A stretch of DNA of 64,000 bases from the NCBI GenBank assembly GCA_021838445.1, contig JAKCDU010000008.1, forward strand, positions 46,944-110,943, in the 5' to 3' direction. Position 1 is the stretch's first letter. Each line of letters starts with the position of its first letter. The DNA comes from Actinomycetes bacterium. GTDB lineage: Bacteria > Actinomycetota > Acidimicrobiia > Acidimicrobiales > Palsa-688. Positions 53,846 to 62,173 of this stretch are shown one piece after another. Below the pieces are notes generated by a model that worked only from the letters and a program-made list of their open reading frames with translations, was not told the DNA's origin and made no database searches. Both the position numbers and the translations under genes were made by a program.

Positions 53846-55102
53846 ATGGTCGAAAGCGCCGCTCTTCTGACGGTGGACCCCTATTCGCGGGCGTTCCAAC
53901 GGGACCCCTTTTCTACCTACGCCGCGCTCCGAGCTCAGGCGCCCGTGTACCAGGTGCCCGGCGCGGAGTTCCACATCGTCAGCTCGATGGCGCTGATACG
54001 GGAGGTGCTCGCCGACCCGACCACCTACGCCAACTCGGTCACGCGTGGCCGGCGTACCCCGCCCCCTCCCGAGGTGGCCGACGAGGTGGAGAGAATCCGG
54101 GCCCAGGGTGTGCCCTACGTCCCGACGCTCAACGGAAGCGACCCGCCGGACCACGCCCGGATGCGTCGACTGGTGTCGCGTGCCTTCACGCCCCGGGCGC
54201 TCGAGTGGATGGACCCGGTGGTCACGCAGATCGCCGTCGAGTTGGTGGAGTTGCTGCCCCGGGCGGGAACCTTTGACTTCATCGACACCCTGGCCCGTCC
54301 GCTTCCCATCTACGCCATCTGCCGGATCCTCGGCCTTCCCCCGGGACTTCGGGACGACATCGCACGGTGGTCGGATGCGGCGACCGCGTCGCTGGCCGCG
54401 GCACCCATGGACCCGCAGCGATGGATCCAGACCGAAGAAGCCACGCTGGACTACCAGCGGGCCATCCTGGCCGTCATTGCCGAAAGGCGCTCAGCCCCGG
54501 GCGACGACGTACTGAGCCTCCTGGTGCAGCCCGACGAAACCGGCGAAACCCTTTCCGATGCCGAGCTCGCCTGGTTCGTGAGGGAATTGCTCGTCGCCGG
54601 TAACGAGACCACGACCAAGCTCCTGGCCGATCTGGTGCTCCGGATGGACGATCGCCCCGAGCTGTGGCGGTTGCTTCGTGACCGACCGGGCCGGGCCGCG
54701 GACATCGTCGAGGAAGGGCTGCGGCTGGCCAGCCCCGTCCACGGGATGTTCCGCCGCGTCACCCGTGACACCGTGCTCGGCGGGGTACCCCTGGAGAGAG
54801 ACGCCACGCTCTTCCTCTCGTTCCTCTCGGCCAATCGCGACGAAGACCACTTCGATGACGCCGACGCCCTCGACATCGACCGTCCCAATACCCGGTCGCA
54901 TCTGAGCTTCGGGCGAGGCATCCACGTGTGCCTCGGTGCGTCGCTGGCCCGCAAAGAGGCGACCATATGCCTGGTCGAACTGGCCAGAGTCGGGATGCTC
55001 CGGGTGGAGAAGGGACTGCCTCTCGAGTTCGCGCCGACCTTCCTGCTCCGGGGGGTGACGGGCCTTCAGGTCCGCATCGACGGCCTCGTCGGTGAGGGCT
55101 GA
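53846..55102 (+). CDS. Cytochrome P450
   Basis: A 418-residue soluble bacterial P450. It has I-helix AGNETT (251-256), the ExxR motif EEGLR (289-293) and the heme loop FGRGIHVCLG with Cys362. The length is standard. The next gene begins one base after its stop and encodes an epoxide-hydrolase-like enzyme, so the P450 may epoxidise an olefin. No ferredoxin or reductase is adjacent. An AGGAGGGG Shine-Dalgarno precedes ATG 53846. Confidence 0.95.
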   Translation: MVESAALLTVDPYSRAFQRDPFSTYAALRAQAPVYQVPGAEFHIVSSMALIREVLADPTTYANSVTRGRRTPPPPEVADEVERIRAQGVPYVPTLNGSDPPDHARMRRLVSRAFTPRALEWMDPVVTQIAVELVELLPRAGTFDFIDTLARPLPIYAICRILGLPPGLRDDIARWSDAATASLAAAPMDPQRWIQTEEATLDYQRAILAVIAERRSAPGDDVLSLLVQPDETGETLSDAELAWFVRELLVAGNETTTKLLADLVLRMDDRPELWRLLRDRPGRAADIVEEGLRLASPVHGMFRRVTRDTVLGGVPLERDATLFLSFLSANRDEDHFDDADALDIDRPNTRSHLSFGRGIHVCLGASLARKEATICLVELARVGMLRVEKGLPLEFAPTFLLRGVTGLQVRIDGLVGEG

Positions 55103-55103
55103 C

Positions 55104-55502
55104 ATGGCCGCCGACCAGAGTGGCGGCGGCGACGCGGCCGCAGTGGTGGACCGCCTCATCGGGGCGGTCGAAGCCCACGACTACGAAGGCATCGAGGCCG
55201 TGCTGGGCGAGGACATCGTCTACGACAATGTTCCCATCGGCGTGGTGAACGGACGGTCCGAGGTGAGCGCCGTGCTCCGCCGCACCCTGGACCGGGCCGA
55301 CGCCGTCGAATGGAGAGTCATCCGGCAGGTGGCCGTAGACGACACCGTGATGAACGAGAGGCTCGACCGCTTCGAGGTGGGTGACCGGTGGATCGAGATC
55401 GCCGTAGCCGGCATCTTCGTCGTGCGCGAGGGTGAGGTCGTCTTGTGGCGCGACTACTTCGATCTGGAGACCTACCGGCGCCAGCAGAGCTTCGCCGGCT
55501 GA
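55104..55502 (+). CDS. Limonene-1,2-epoxide hydrolase-like enzyme
   Basis: A 132-residue cone-shaped alpha+beta fold protein with all catalytic pairs of limonene-epoxide hydrolase: Tyr40-x-Asn42 (VYDNVP), Arg86-x-Asp88 (ERLDRF) and Trp115-x-Asp117 (LWRDYFD). The spacing from Asn to Arg (44 residues) matches my memory of the Rhodococcus enzyme. It would open an epoxide to a diol without metal. The start is ATG 55104, immediately after the P450. Confidence 0.85.
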   Translation: MAADQSGGGDAAAVVDRLIGAVEAHDYEGIEAVLGEDIVYDNVPIGVVNGRSEVSAVLRRTLDRADAVEWRVIRQVAVDDTVMNERLDRFEVGDRWIEIAVAGIFVVREGEVVLWRDYFDLETYRRQQSFAG

Positions 55503-55580
55503 TCGCCGGCTGATCATCGGCGGCTGATCGCCGCTGGGAAGCGCAACGATCCTGCATCCCGGAAATACTGGAATTGGGGA

Positions 55581-55608
55581 TTGAACGATTCCGGGAGGGG
55601 GCTACCGT
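55581..55608 (+). promoter_or_regulatory. Promoter TTGAAC-N16-TACCGT before the coiled-coil gene
   Basis: A -35-like TTGAAC (55581-55586) and -10-like TACCGT (55603-55608) with a 16-nt spacer; the -10 ends six bases before ATG 55615, which lacks a Shine-Dalgarno, giving a probable leaderless start. Confidence 0.45.
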
Positions 55609-55614
55609 AGCGTC

Positions 55615-56361
55615 ATGGATGCCACGCTGCGGGCGCAGTTCGTCGAGGCTCTGCGGACCGATGAGCGCTTCAGAGGCGAGGTTCGACGCGAGTTGGTGGG
55701 GGAGCAACTGCTCTCACTGTTGCGCTCGGCCACGGACATGGCCGCCCGTGACGTCGCCAAACTGCCCGACGATCGCAGCACCATCGAAGACATAGGACGC
55801 ACCGTGGGGGTCCTGGTCGATGTTCTGGCCGTCCAGCGCCGGGACCTCGACACCCTGCTCCAGCGCGATGGTGCCCCCGGGCCCGATGCGACGAGCGGCG
55901 CGATCCTGCGGAAGGTCGCCAGCGGCTTGGAGGACCTGGCGTCCGCCCTGAGCACCCTCGAGTCGCGCGTGGACGTCGTTGCGAGCGAGACGGACCGCCA
56001 GTCGGATCAGCTTTCCCGGCTGATGGCGAGCACCAGCCAGTTCATCCCCCTGGCGGGGGCGGGTTTCTCGGCTGTGCAGGACGCTCTCAACGGGATGCTC
56101 GCCCAGCAGCGCGCCACCCAGGAGCTGGTCGAATCGATGAGCCAGCCGCGATCCGAACTGGTGGTTGACCTCCGCGACGATGCCTACTCCGATACGCCCG
56201 GGTCGGACCCCACGGCATCAGAGCAACCGGCGGCGGTGGCCGCAGGGGCGGCCACCGGCGGGGAATCAGGTCCCGGTTCGGGTTCCGTGAGGTCGCGACG
56301 GCTGCGTATCGGTTGGCGCACTGACAGAACGGCGGCCAAGGGGGCTTCGGGGACCGACTAG
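55615..56361 (+). CDS. Coiled-coil protein of unknown function
   Basis: A 248-residue, helix-dominated protein with heptad-like stretches at about 60-85 and 95-145 (GLEDLASALSTLESRV, ETDRQSDQLSRL). A Gly/Ala/Pro/Ser-rich disordered tail ends in basic residues (RSRRLRIGWR). No TM helix. It is convergent with the FkbM methyltransferase gene. I do not recognise it. Confidence 0.7.
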   Translation: MDATLRAQFVEALRTDERFRGEVRRELVGEQLLSLLRSATDMAARDVAKLPDDRSTIEDIGRTVGVLVDVLAVQRRDLDTLLQRDGAPGPDATSGAILRKVASGLEDLASALSTLESRVDVVASETDRQSDQLSRLMASTSQFIPLAGAGFSAVQDALNGMLAQQRATQELVESMSQPRSELVVDLRDDAYSDTPGSDPTASEQPAAVAAGAATGGESGPGSGSVRSRRLRIGWRTDRTAAKGASGTD

Positions 56362-56373
56362 TGGTCGTGCCGA

Positions 56374-57450
56374 TCAGGACCGAGGCGTCAGCTTCACGTC
56401 GAGATGCTGCTCGTCGCCGAGCAGGTCCGACACTGCGCCGATGTCGGCGGCGGCAACCGCCTCCCCGCTGGATCGCACCACGGCCATGTCGTAGCGGTAC
56501 TCGGTCACCCACGCGCCGAGGTGGTCCGCCGATGACGTCGGGAACCGCTCCAGTGCCGAAGGCGTGAACTCGAGGAATATGACCGGTCTCCCGTAGCGGG
56601 AGAACACCGTGTCGGCGCCGCGCAGGACGAGCAGCTCGGCTCCCTCGACATCCACCTTCATCACGTCGAGCCGGGTGAGCAGATCGCCGAACACGTCGAG
56701 CGGCAGGCACGACACTCTGTGGTCGCCGACTCCCTTGGCCCCGTCGTCGGCGAATAGGGCGGCGTTGCTGCCTCCATACCGCTGGAGCACCGCTGTTCCG
56801 GTCCGGTCGCTCAGCGCCACCGGTAGAGCGGTCACGTTGGCGAACCCGTTGCTGGTTACACTGCGGAGCAACAAGTCGATGTTCTCGGGATCAGGTTCGA
56901 AGGCCAGCACGCGGCCCTGTGCCCCCACCGCCCGGGCGGCCAGCACCGAGTACCAGCCGATGTTCGCACCGACATCGACGAAGGTGGCACCCGGGGTCAG
57001 CTCGGCCAGGATGGCGGGTGTCAGATGCGGCTCGTAGGCGCCGCGAGCCACTTCTGAGCCGATGAAACGATCAGTGGGATCAATCCAGAACTTCAGTCCC
57101 ACGGCGTCCACCTGGATCGTCCCGGCGCCGGTGCCGGCTCCGGGGGCGGTGGCCAGCAGATGCTGGCAGACCGCGCCCGAGCGGAACTCCCTGGAGTCCA
57201 TGACACCCGTCACCATCTCCTCCATCGACAGCTGGGCTAGCCGTGGTAGCCACCACTGCCGGCCCTCCTCGTCGGGTTCCCGCCCCAGCAGCAGCCGGAA
57301 CGCGGCGCGCAGGTCGGCCTCGTCGGGTGCGGCCACCCGGGGGCCCACCTGGTCGGGCGTCGGTGCCGGCTGTCGGCCGACCAGTCCGAGCAGGGCTCGC
57401 GCCGCGCGGTCGCGATTCAGGAGCCTCCGAGCACGTCTGGTGTGGGCCAT
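56374..57450 (-). CDS. FkbM-family methyltransferase with N-terminal DUF4214-like domain
   Basis: A 358-residue protein: a helical DUF4214-like segment (AAFRLLLGREPDEEGRQWW, 49-67) precedes an FkbM SAM-dependent methyltransferase with the SAM loop FVDVGANIGWYSVLAA (157-172), FEPDPENIDLLL and VDVEGAELLVL. Such fusions are usually associated with surface glycans or glycoconjugates. No glycosyltransferase genes are nearby, so the substrate is open. Confidence 0.85.
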   Translation of the reverse strand: MAHTRRARRLLNRDRAARALLGLVGRQPAPTPDQVGPRVAAPDEADLRAAFRLLLGREPDEEGRQWWLPRLAQLSMEEMVTGVMDSREFRSGAVCQHLLATAPGAGTGAGTIQVDAVGLKFWIDPTDRFIGSEVARGAYEPHLTPAILAELTPGATFVDVGANIGWYSVLAARAVGAQGRVLAFEPDPENIDLLLRSVTSNGFANVTALPVALSDRTGTAVLQRYGGSNAALFADDGAKGVGDHRVSCLPLDVFGDLLTRLDVMKVDVEGAELLVLRGADTVFSRYGRPVIFLEFTPSALERFPTSSADHLGAWVTEYRYDMAVVRSSGEAVAAADIGAVSDLLGDEQHLDVKLTPRS

Positions 57451-57493
57451 TGGTACATACTGTCGGATGGGCCGCGCCGGCGGACCCGATCAC

Positions 57494-59293
57494 CTACCCT
57501 TTGGCCTCTGACCAACGAGTGATCACGGCGATGTCGGCGGGGAACCGGACCGACGTCCCCGGAGCCCACCGGCGCACAGATTCTTCCAGGGCCTGGGACA
57601 CCACCTCCGCCACCGCCGTGGCCTGCGACCGCAGGGCGTGGACCAGGAGCTCGTCGTGCAGGCACAAGATGATGTGGGCGCCCAGACCGGCGATCCGGGC
57701 CCGCACCGTGACCGCCCACATCTTGAACAGCTCGGCCGCGGCGCCCTGTATCACTGCGTTCCGGCCGTACCGGCCACGGGCCGCTACGGCACCGGAGGCT
57801 TCGGTGGAGGAACCGCCGGCCCCGGCCGGACCCATCCGGATGAGGCGTCCACCGTAGGTACGCAGGTCCCTTCCGGCCTCCGCCTGGCGAGCGGCTCCCG
57901 CGAGATAGGCCATCGCTACCGGGTACGAGGCGTCGAGGCGGCGCAGGGCCTGGGCGCCGTGGCCGGTGGTCGCGCCGTACATGGCACCGAGCACGGCCGT
58001 CTTGGCAGTGGCCCGATCGACGTCGAGCTGGGCGGCGACGGGGGCGTACATGTCGTCCTCCCCGGCGGCCGCGGCAAGTGCCCGGTCGGCGGACACGACG
58101 GCCAACACCCGAGGCTCGATCTGGCCCAGGTCGGCCCGTACGAACACCATCCCGGATTCGGCCACGACGGCCGCCCTCAGGTCGGCCGGCATACTGTGAA
58201 GCCCGGCCGAGGCGGTCATCCGCCCGGCGGCGCCATCGGAGCCCGACCACTCACCGCGCAGGCGACCGTCGGGACCGAGGTGCTCGTCGAGCCAGCGGTA
58301 GCCGTATGTGGTGCCCATTCGCTCGGCCTTGCGCCACGCCAGCAGCGCCCCCACCACCGGGTGGCGGCCCTGCACCTCGCGCAGCCGCCAGGCGCGGGTG
58401 TCGGCGACCTCGATCCCGAGCCGGCTGAGCAGGACCTTGATCTGAGCGTTGGAGCGCAGGTCGACCTCGACGCCGGCGGGGACGTGGCGCAGGACCTCGG
58501 CGTCGCGTCCAAGTCTCAGCTCGACCGCCTCGGCGTCGTTGCGCGGCCGGGGACCTACGAACCCGGCGATGATCGATTCCGCAGTGGCCCGGTCCATCGG
58601 TAGTCCCCCGACGGTCATCTCTGCGCACAGCAGCTCGGCACCCGACTCGGAGCGGGCCGTGACGACGGCCCTCGGCCCGTAAGCGTCGGCCACGGCGGTC
58701 AGCTGAGCCAGTTGGCGGTCGGCTACATCGAGGGCCAGGGACGCCCACCGTCGGAGCCGCTCAGGGCGGTCGCCCCAGCCGCCGTCGGCCCACACGGCCC
58801 GCAGATGACCGTCGGGCTGGACGGGGTCTTCGGGATCGCCGGCCACGTCATGCAGAGCGGAGAAGAGGTCATCCGGCGCGACCGTCGGCACCCCGTCGAG
58901 GGGAAGGTCATGGGCCGCGGCCCAGACCCGGCCGACGTCGACCCGCCAGCCGCCGTGGAGCAGGGCGTGCACTGCGGTCAGGTCCCATGCCGTGGATATG
59001 TGGAGTCCGACCCGGACCAGCGCCGACGCCGTCGCTGCCGACCACAGCACCCACCTGGGGCGAAGCGCCGCTTCGATCGCCGCGACATCTGACAGGGGTG
59101 AGACCGTCGGAGCCATCTCGGACCCGCCCACCGCCCACGCCTGCCCGTTCACGGCCAGTCCGATCCCGGATCCCGGTTTGACCACGAGGGCCACCGGATC
59201 GCCCCTGTGCGCCCCGGCGCGGCTCAGCGCATCGATGAGCCCGGATGTCACCACCGGCCCACCCTGCCATGTGACGCCAGGTCGTGGCGACAT
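57494..59293 (-). CDS. PolA-family DNA polymerase paralogue (non-canonical)
   Basis: A 599-residue member of the family A polymerase group. Motif A is ADLGQIEPRVLAVV with Asp388 (canonical DYSQIELR), motif B is DRATAKTAVLGAMYG with Lys431 and the YG pair, and motif C is LCLHDELLVHA with HDE at 546-548. No 5' nuclease domain is present, and I do not find intact 3'-5' exonuclease carboxylates in the N-terminal 230 residues. Comparable actinobacterial proteins are annotated as 3'-5' exonuclease/polymerase; a repair or accessory polymerase role is inferred. Confidence 0.85.
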   Translation of the reverse strand: MSPRPGVTWQGGPVVTSGLIDALSRAGAHRGDPVALVVKPGSGIGLAVNGQAWAVGGSEMAPTVSPLSDVAAIEAALRPRWVLWSAATASALVRVGLHISTAWDLTAVHALLHGGWRVDVGRVWAAAHDLPLDGVPTVAPDDLFSALHDVAGDPEDPVQPDGHLRAVWADGGWGDRPERLRRWASLALDVADRQLAQLTAVADAYGPRAVVTARSESGAELLCAEMTVGGLPMDRATAESIIAGFVGPRPRNDAEAVELRLGRDAEVLRHVPAGVEVDLRSNAQIKVLLSRLGIEVADTRAWRLREVQGRHPVVGALLAWRKAERMGTTYGYRWLDEHLGPDGRLRGEWSGSDGAAGRMTASAGLHSMPADLRAAVVAESGMVFVRADLGQIEPRVLAVVSADRALAAAAGEDDMYAPVAAQLDVDRATAKTAVLGAMYGATTGHGAQALRRLDASYPVAMAYLAGAARQAEAGRDLRTYGGRLIRMGPAGAGGSSTEASGAVAARGRYGRNAVIQGAAAELFKMWAVTVRARIAGLGAHIILCLHDELLVHALRSQATAVAEVVSQALEESVRRWAPGTSVRFPADIAVITRWSEAKG

Positions 59294-59442
59294 CGGGCTG
59301 AGTCACGGACCGTGCACCTGCCCCTTACGACGACCTCAGCAGCTGAGCTCGCTGGCCCCGCAGAGTGCCAGACCAGACGCGTCCGCTCCCGAAACTGGAT
59401 CCTGCTACCAACCCCGGCAGGCTGACAGACCCTCGCCCCGCT

Positions 59443-59661
59443 CTACCGCCCGTCAATACCTGAAATGTTTGCCTTCAACTCATCCTCGATATGTGAGACC
59501 AAGCCGCGCTGCTCATCAAGCTCACGATTCTGCTGATCAATCTGCTGATTCAGATGCTCGATGACCTCATCCAGGTGCTGTTCGAGGGACGTGATCCGCT
59601 CAGTCACCCGGCCCATCTCCTGGTTGATGCCGTCAATGGCTTCCGCTACGTCTGCATCCAT
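59443..59661 (-). CDS. Short coiled-coil protein, 72 residues
   Basis: The chosen start ATG 59661 has GGAGG six bases upstream. The product is an uninterrupted acidic coiled coil (INQEMGRVTERITSLEQHLD, then VIEHLNQQIDQQNRELDEQ). A longer frame to ATG 59748 adds a CPHC segment but has no ribosome-binding site. Function unknown; it may oligomerise with a partner. Confidence 0.65.
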   Translation of the reverse strand: MDADVAEAIDGINQEMGRVTERITSLEQHLDEVIEHLNQQIDQQNRELDEQRGLVSHIEDELKANISGIDGR

Positions 59662-59813
59662 CGTGTCCTCCCAGGCTGGAGCCAGCGCGTCGTCCGCACA
59701 GTGCGGGCAATCCCGAGAACTGGCAACGCAACGGTAGTCAGTCTTCATCCTCGGAGCAACGGCTGCACCCTTTCCGTCGAATCACCCCTTGAGCTCGTCG
59801 GCGGTCCGGTCCT

Positions 59814-60671
59814 TCATGCTTCCTCCCCGAGGGCCGAAGGGCGGAGGCCGGCGACGAGTTGCCGGACGGCGTGATCGGCCAGGCGGGCCGACTCGACCGG
59901 TGGCATTGCGGCCATCTCGGGAGCGATGACCTCGGGACCCACCCAGCTGAGGCCTCCGGTGCGAGCCAGGACCTGCAGGGCGGAATTCAGGTCAAGTTGG
60001 CCGTGGCCGGGAAGGAGCCGGCGCTGGGTGTCCTGGCGGATGTCCAGCTCCCCAGTGGCGGCGAGAGCATCGGACACTTGAACCGAGAAGATGCGGTCGC
60101 CCGGTATCTGCTCCAAGAGGACCAGGTCGGGAACGCTGCGGAAGAAGTGCCAGGTGTCGAACAGGAGGCCGCCGTTGGTTCGGTCGGCGTGACGAACGAT
60201 GTCCCAGCCCGAAGCCAGGTCGGTGATCGCCGTGATGGGCGTGAACTCGAGATGCGCTTGGGCCCCGAATCCGGCCGCCCTGTCGCAGACAGCGCCGAAT
60301 GCGCCTACCAGCGTCTCCATGGATACGTCGTGCACGGATTGGCCGATGAGGTTCACGGCCACCGCCCCGAGCTGCTCGGCCCAGATCAGGGTCTGATCGG
60401 TGCTGTAGCGGCCGAACCGGGAGCCCGGATGAGGGGTACCGCCATACCAGCCCACGATCGGGTCCAGCACCACGTCGTAGCCGGCATCGCGTATCCGCCG
60501 GCCCAGCTCAGCCGGCCCGATTCGCGCCCCGACCTCCGGGTCGAGGTCGAGGGGGGTGACCGAGAACCGCTGGACGTCGAGATGCCTGGCGGCGTCGAGG
60601 CGTTCGAGCACCGGGGTCTCGAAGCCGAGTGTCCCGGCCCAGAGGACCCAGCCGCCGGCCGGGACGGTCAC
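59814..60671 (-). CDS. Sugar-phosphate isomerase/epimerase-like TIM barrel
   Basis: About 285 residues of the xylose-isomerase-like (AP endonuclease 2) family. FTPITAITDLASGWDIV, GLLFDTWHFFRS and RRLLPGHGQLDLNSALQ carry the metal-binding Glu, Asp/His and Gly-His elements. GTG 60671 overlaps the upstream gene's stop by GTGA; the frame upstream of it belongs to that gene's region. Last gene of the SDR operon. Confidence 0.8.
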   Translation of the reverse strand: MTVPAGGWVLWAGTLGFETPVLERLDAARHLDVQRFSVTPLDLDPEVGARIGPAELGRRIRDAGYDVVLDPIVGWYGGTPHPGSRFGRYSTDQTLIWAEQLGAVAVNLIGQSVHDVSMETLVGAFGAVCDRAAGFGAQAHLEFTPITAITDLASGWDIVRHADRTNGGLLFDTWHFFRSVPDLVLLEQIPGDRIFSVQVSDALAATGELDIRQDTQRRLLPGHGQLDLNSALQVLARTGGLSWVGPEVIAPEMAAMPPVESARLADHAVRQLVAGLRPSALGEEA

Positions 60672-61159
60672 GCCGATGCTCCGGAACCGGAGGTCTCGCC
60701 GGGCCGGGCGGTGACCGCGGGGTTGCCCTGCCGCCACGTGTAGCTCTGAGCTCTGTGGGCGACCCGCCACGTGCCGTTGCGTCTGATGAGCTGGTCGCGG
60801 TAGGTGCCGGCGATGGTGTACAGGTCGCCTCCCGGGCAGCCGTGACGAACGTGTTGGGCTTGGAAATATGACGTCGTTGCCAGACTCCCGTCGCCGTCTG
60901 GCGTGACCGTGATGGTGCCAATCAGATGTTGACTGGCGTCGAGCCGATCCAATGCTCGCCGGGACCGGGCGACGATGGCGTCTCGGCCGGTCATTCGTCC
61001 TCCGGGATGCTCATAGGCGGCGTCCGGCTCGAAGCAGTCCGTGAGCGTTTCCCAGTCGTGCTCGTCCTGGGCGATTGCGATACGGGCCAGCAGAGCGGCG
61101 GCGGCCGCCTGGTCAGCCGTCGAGATGGTGCCGTCACCGCCGCAGGAGCCGTCGGTCAC
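60668..61159 (-). CDS. SnoaL-like (NTF2-fold) protein
   Basis: A 163-residue cone-fold protein: ARIAIAQDEHDWETLTDCFEPDAAYEHPGG is the usual first helices and strand (quoted in part as DEHDWETLTDCFEPDA), followed by GTYRDQLIRRNGTWRVAHR. Members isomerise, hydrolyse or dehydrate small molecules. It starts at GTG 61159 and overlaps both neighbours by four bases. Confidence 0.8.
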   Translation of the reverse strand: MTDGSCGGDGTISTADQAAAAALLARIAIAQDEHDWETLTDCFEPDAAYEHPGGRMTGRDAIVARSRRALDRLDASQHLIGTITVTPDGDGSLATTSYFQAQHVRHGCPGGDLYTIAGTYRDQLIRRNGTWRVAHRAQSYTWRQGNPAVTARPGETSGSGASA

Positions 61160-62028
61160 GAACCGAACCGCTCGTCGATGGCATCCCTGAGCGACGCGAG
61201 GTGGTCGAGGTGGGCTTCGATGCTGTCGAGGCTGATCTTCTGGGTGAGGATTGACACGCCGGTCCCGCCGGCTTCCTGCCACCGGGCCGCCGTATCCACC
61301 ACCTCGTCTCTGGTGCGGGCCCGGGTCATGATCAGTTCGCGTCCGAAGGTCTCGCCGTCGCGGCCGGCCTCGGTGAGCATCTCGTTCAGGCGGGCCAGGC
61401 CTTCGACGGCCTTGTCCACCTCGCCGGCGAGGGTGAAGCCGTCGCCGAGGAGGCTGGCCCGGCGGAAGGCGGCCTCGCCGAACCCGCCGAACCAGATCGG
61501 GATGGCCCGGGCGGGTCGCGGGTTGATGCAGCCGCGCTCGATACGGTCGAACTCGCCTTCGAAGGTGACGAGCGGTTCGGTCCACAGCCGGCGCAGGAAG
61601 GGCACCTGCTCGCTCAGGCGGCGGCCGCGGCTGGCGAAGTCCTGACCCAGCGCGTTGTACTCGACCCAGTTCCATCCGGTTCCCACTCCGAGTCTCATCC
61701 GACCCTGCGAGAGCAGGTCGACGTCGGCCGCCTGCTGGGCGACCAGCACCGTCTGGCGTTGGGGGAGGATCATCACCCCGGTGGCCAGCTCGATCCGCTC
61801 GGTGATCCCGGCCAGGAAGCCCATGGCCACGAAGGGGTCGTGAAACGGATCGTGTTCGGTGTAGGGGCCCCACAGCGGGGGCTCCCGGTCGGCGTGCTCG
61901 GCGCCCACCACATGGTCGTAGAACAGGATCGAGTCGTACCCGAGGTGTTCGACGCCCCGGCCGATGGCCGGCAGGGCGGCGGGATCGTGGGACAGCTCGG
62001 TCTGGGGGAACACCACGCCGAACTTCAT
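61156..62028 (-). CDS. LLM-class (F420-type) oxidoreductase
   Basis: A 290-residue luciferase-like TIM barrel with KFGVVFPQTELSHDP, ATGVMILPQRQTVLVAQQ and GRMRLGVGTGWNWVEYNALG, typical of F420-dependent LLM enzymes in actinobacteria. ATG 62028 has GAGGAGGG eight bases upstream and overlaps the stop of a 30-codon micro-ORF by ATGA. Substrate unknown. Confidence 0.88.
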   Translation of the reverse strand: MKFGVVFPQTELSHDPAALPAIGRGVEHLGYDSILFYDHVVGAEHADREPPLWGPYTEHDPFHDPFVAMGFLAGITERIELATGVMILPQRQTVLVAQQAADVDLLSQGRMRLGVGTGWNWVEYNALGQDFASRGRRLSEQVPFLRRLWTEPLVTFEGEFDRIERGCINPRPARAIPIWFGGFGEAAFRRASLLGDGFTLAGEVDKAVEGLARLNEMLTEAGRDGETFGRELIMTRARTRDEVVDTAARWQEAGGTGVSILTQKISLDSIEAHLDHLASLRDAIDERFGS

Positions 62029-62117
62029 CGCTTGGCCCTCCTCGGGTACTCGCCCCACAGCACCGTGTCAGGACGTTCGCCGTCGGCGTAGCGGTGCCAC
62101 GCCCAGACGTAGCTCAC
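62025..62117 (-). CDS. Micro-ORF 2 (30 residues) coupled to LLM gene
   Basis: GTG 62117 to TGA 62025 encodes 30 residues beginning VSYVWAWHRYADGERPD and ending in basic residues. Both ends overlap neighbouring genes by four bases (GTGA and ATGA). The aromatic, non-random composition and the double overlap argue for translation; no family recognised. Confidence 0.45.
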   Translation of the reverse strand: MSYVWAWHRYADGERPDTVLWGEYPRRAKR

Positions 62118-62173
62118 CGCGTCTGCTCGAGGGTGTCTGGCCCGGTGATGAGCGCGGCGACGATGTCGGTCAT
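62114..62173 (-). CDS. Micro-ORF 1 (19 residues) after SDR gene
   Basis: ATG 62173 to TGA 62114, product MTDIVAALITGPDTLEQTR. It begins inside the SDR stop (ATGA) and ends inside the start of micro-ORF 2 (GTGA). It may be a real peptide, or with micro-ORF 2 the two halves of one frameshifted 50-residue gene. Confidence 0.35.
   Translation of the reverse strand: MTDIVAALITGPDTLEQTR

Noticed and set aside
59443..59748. Longer form (101 residues, with CPHC) of the coiled-coil protein
   Set aside because: The internal ATG 59661 has a strong GGAGG; the upstream ATG has none. Kept only as an alternative.
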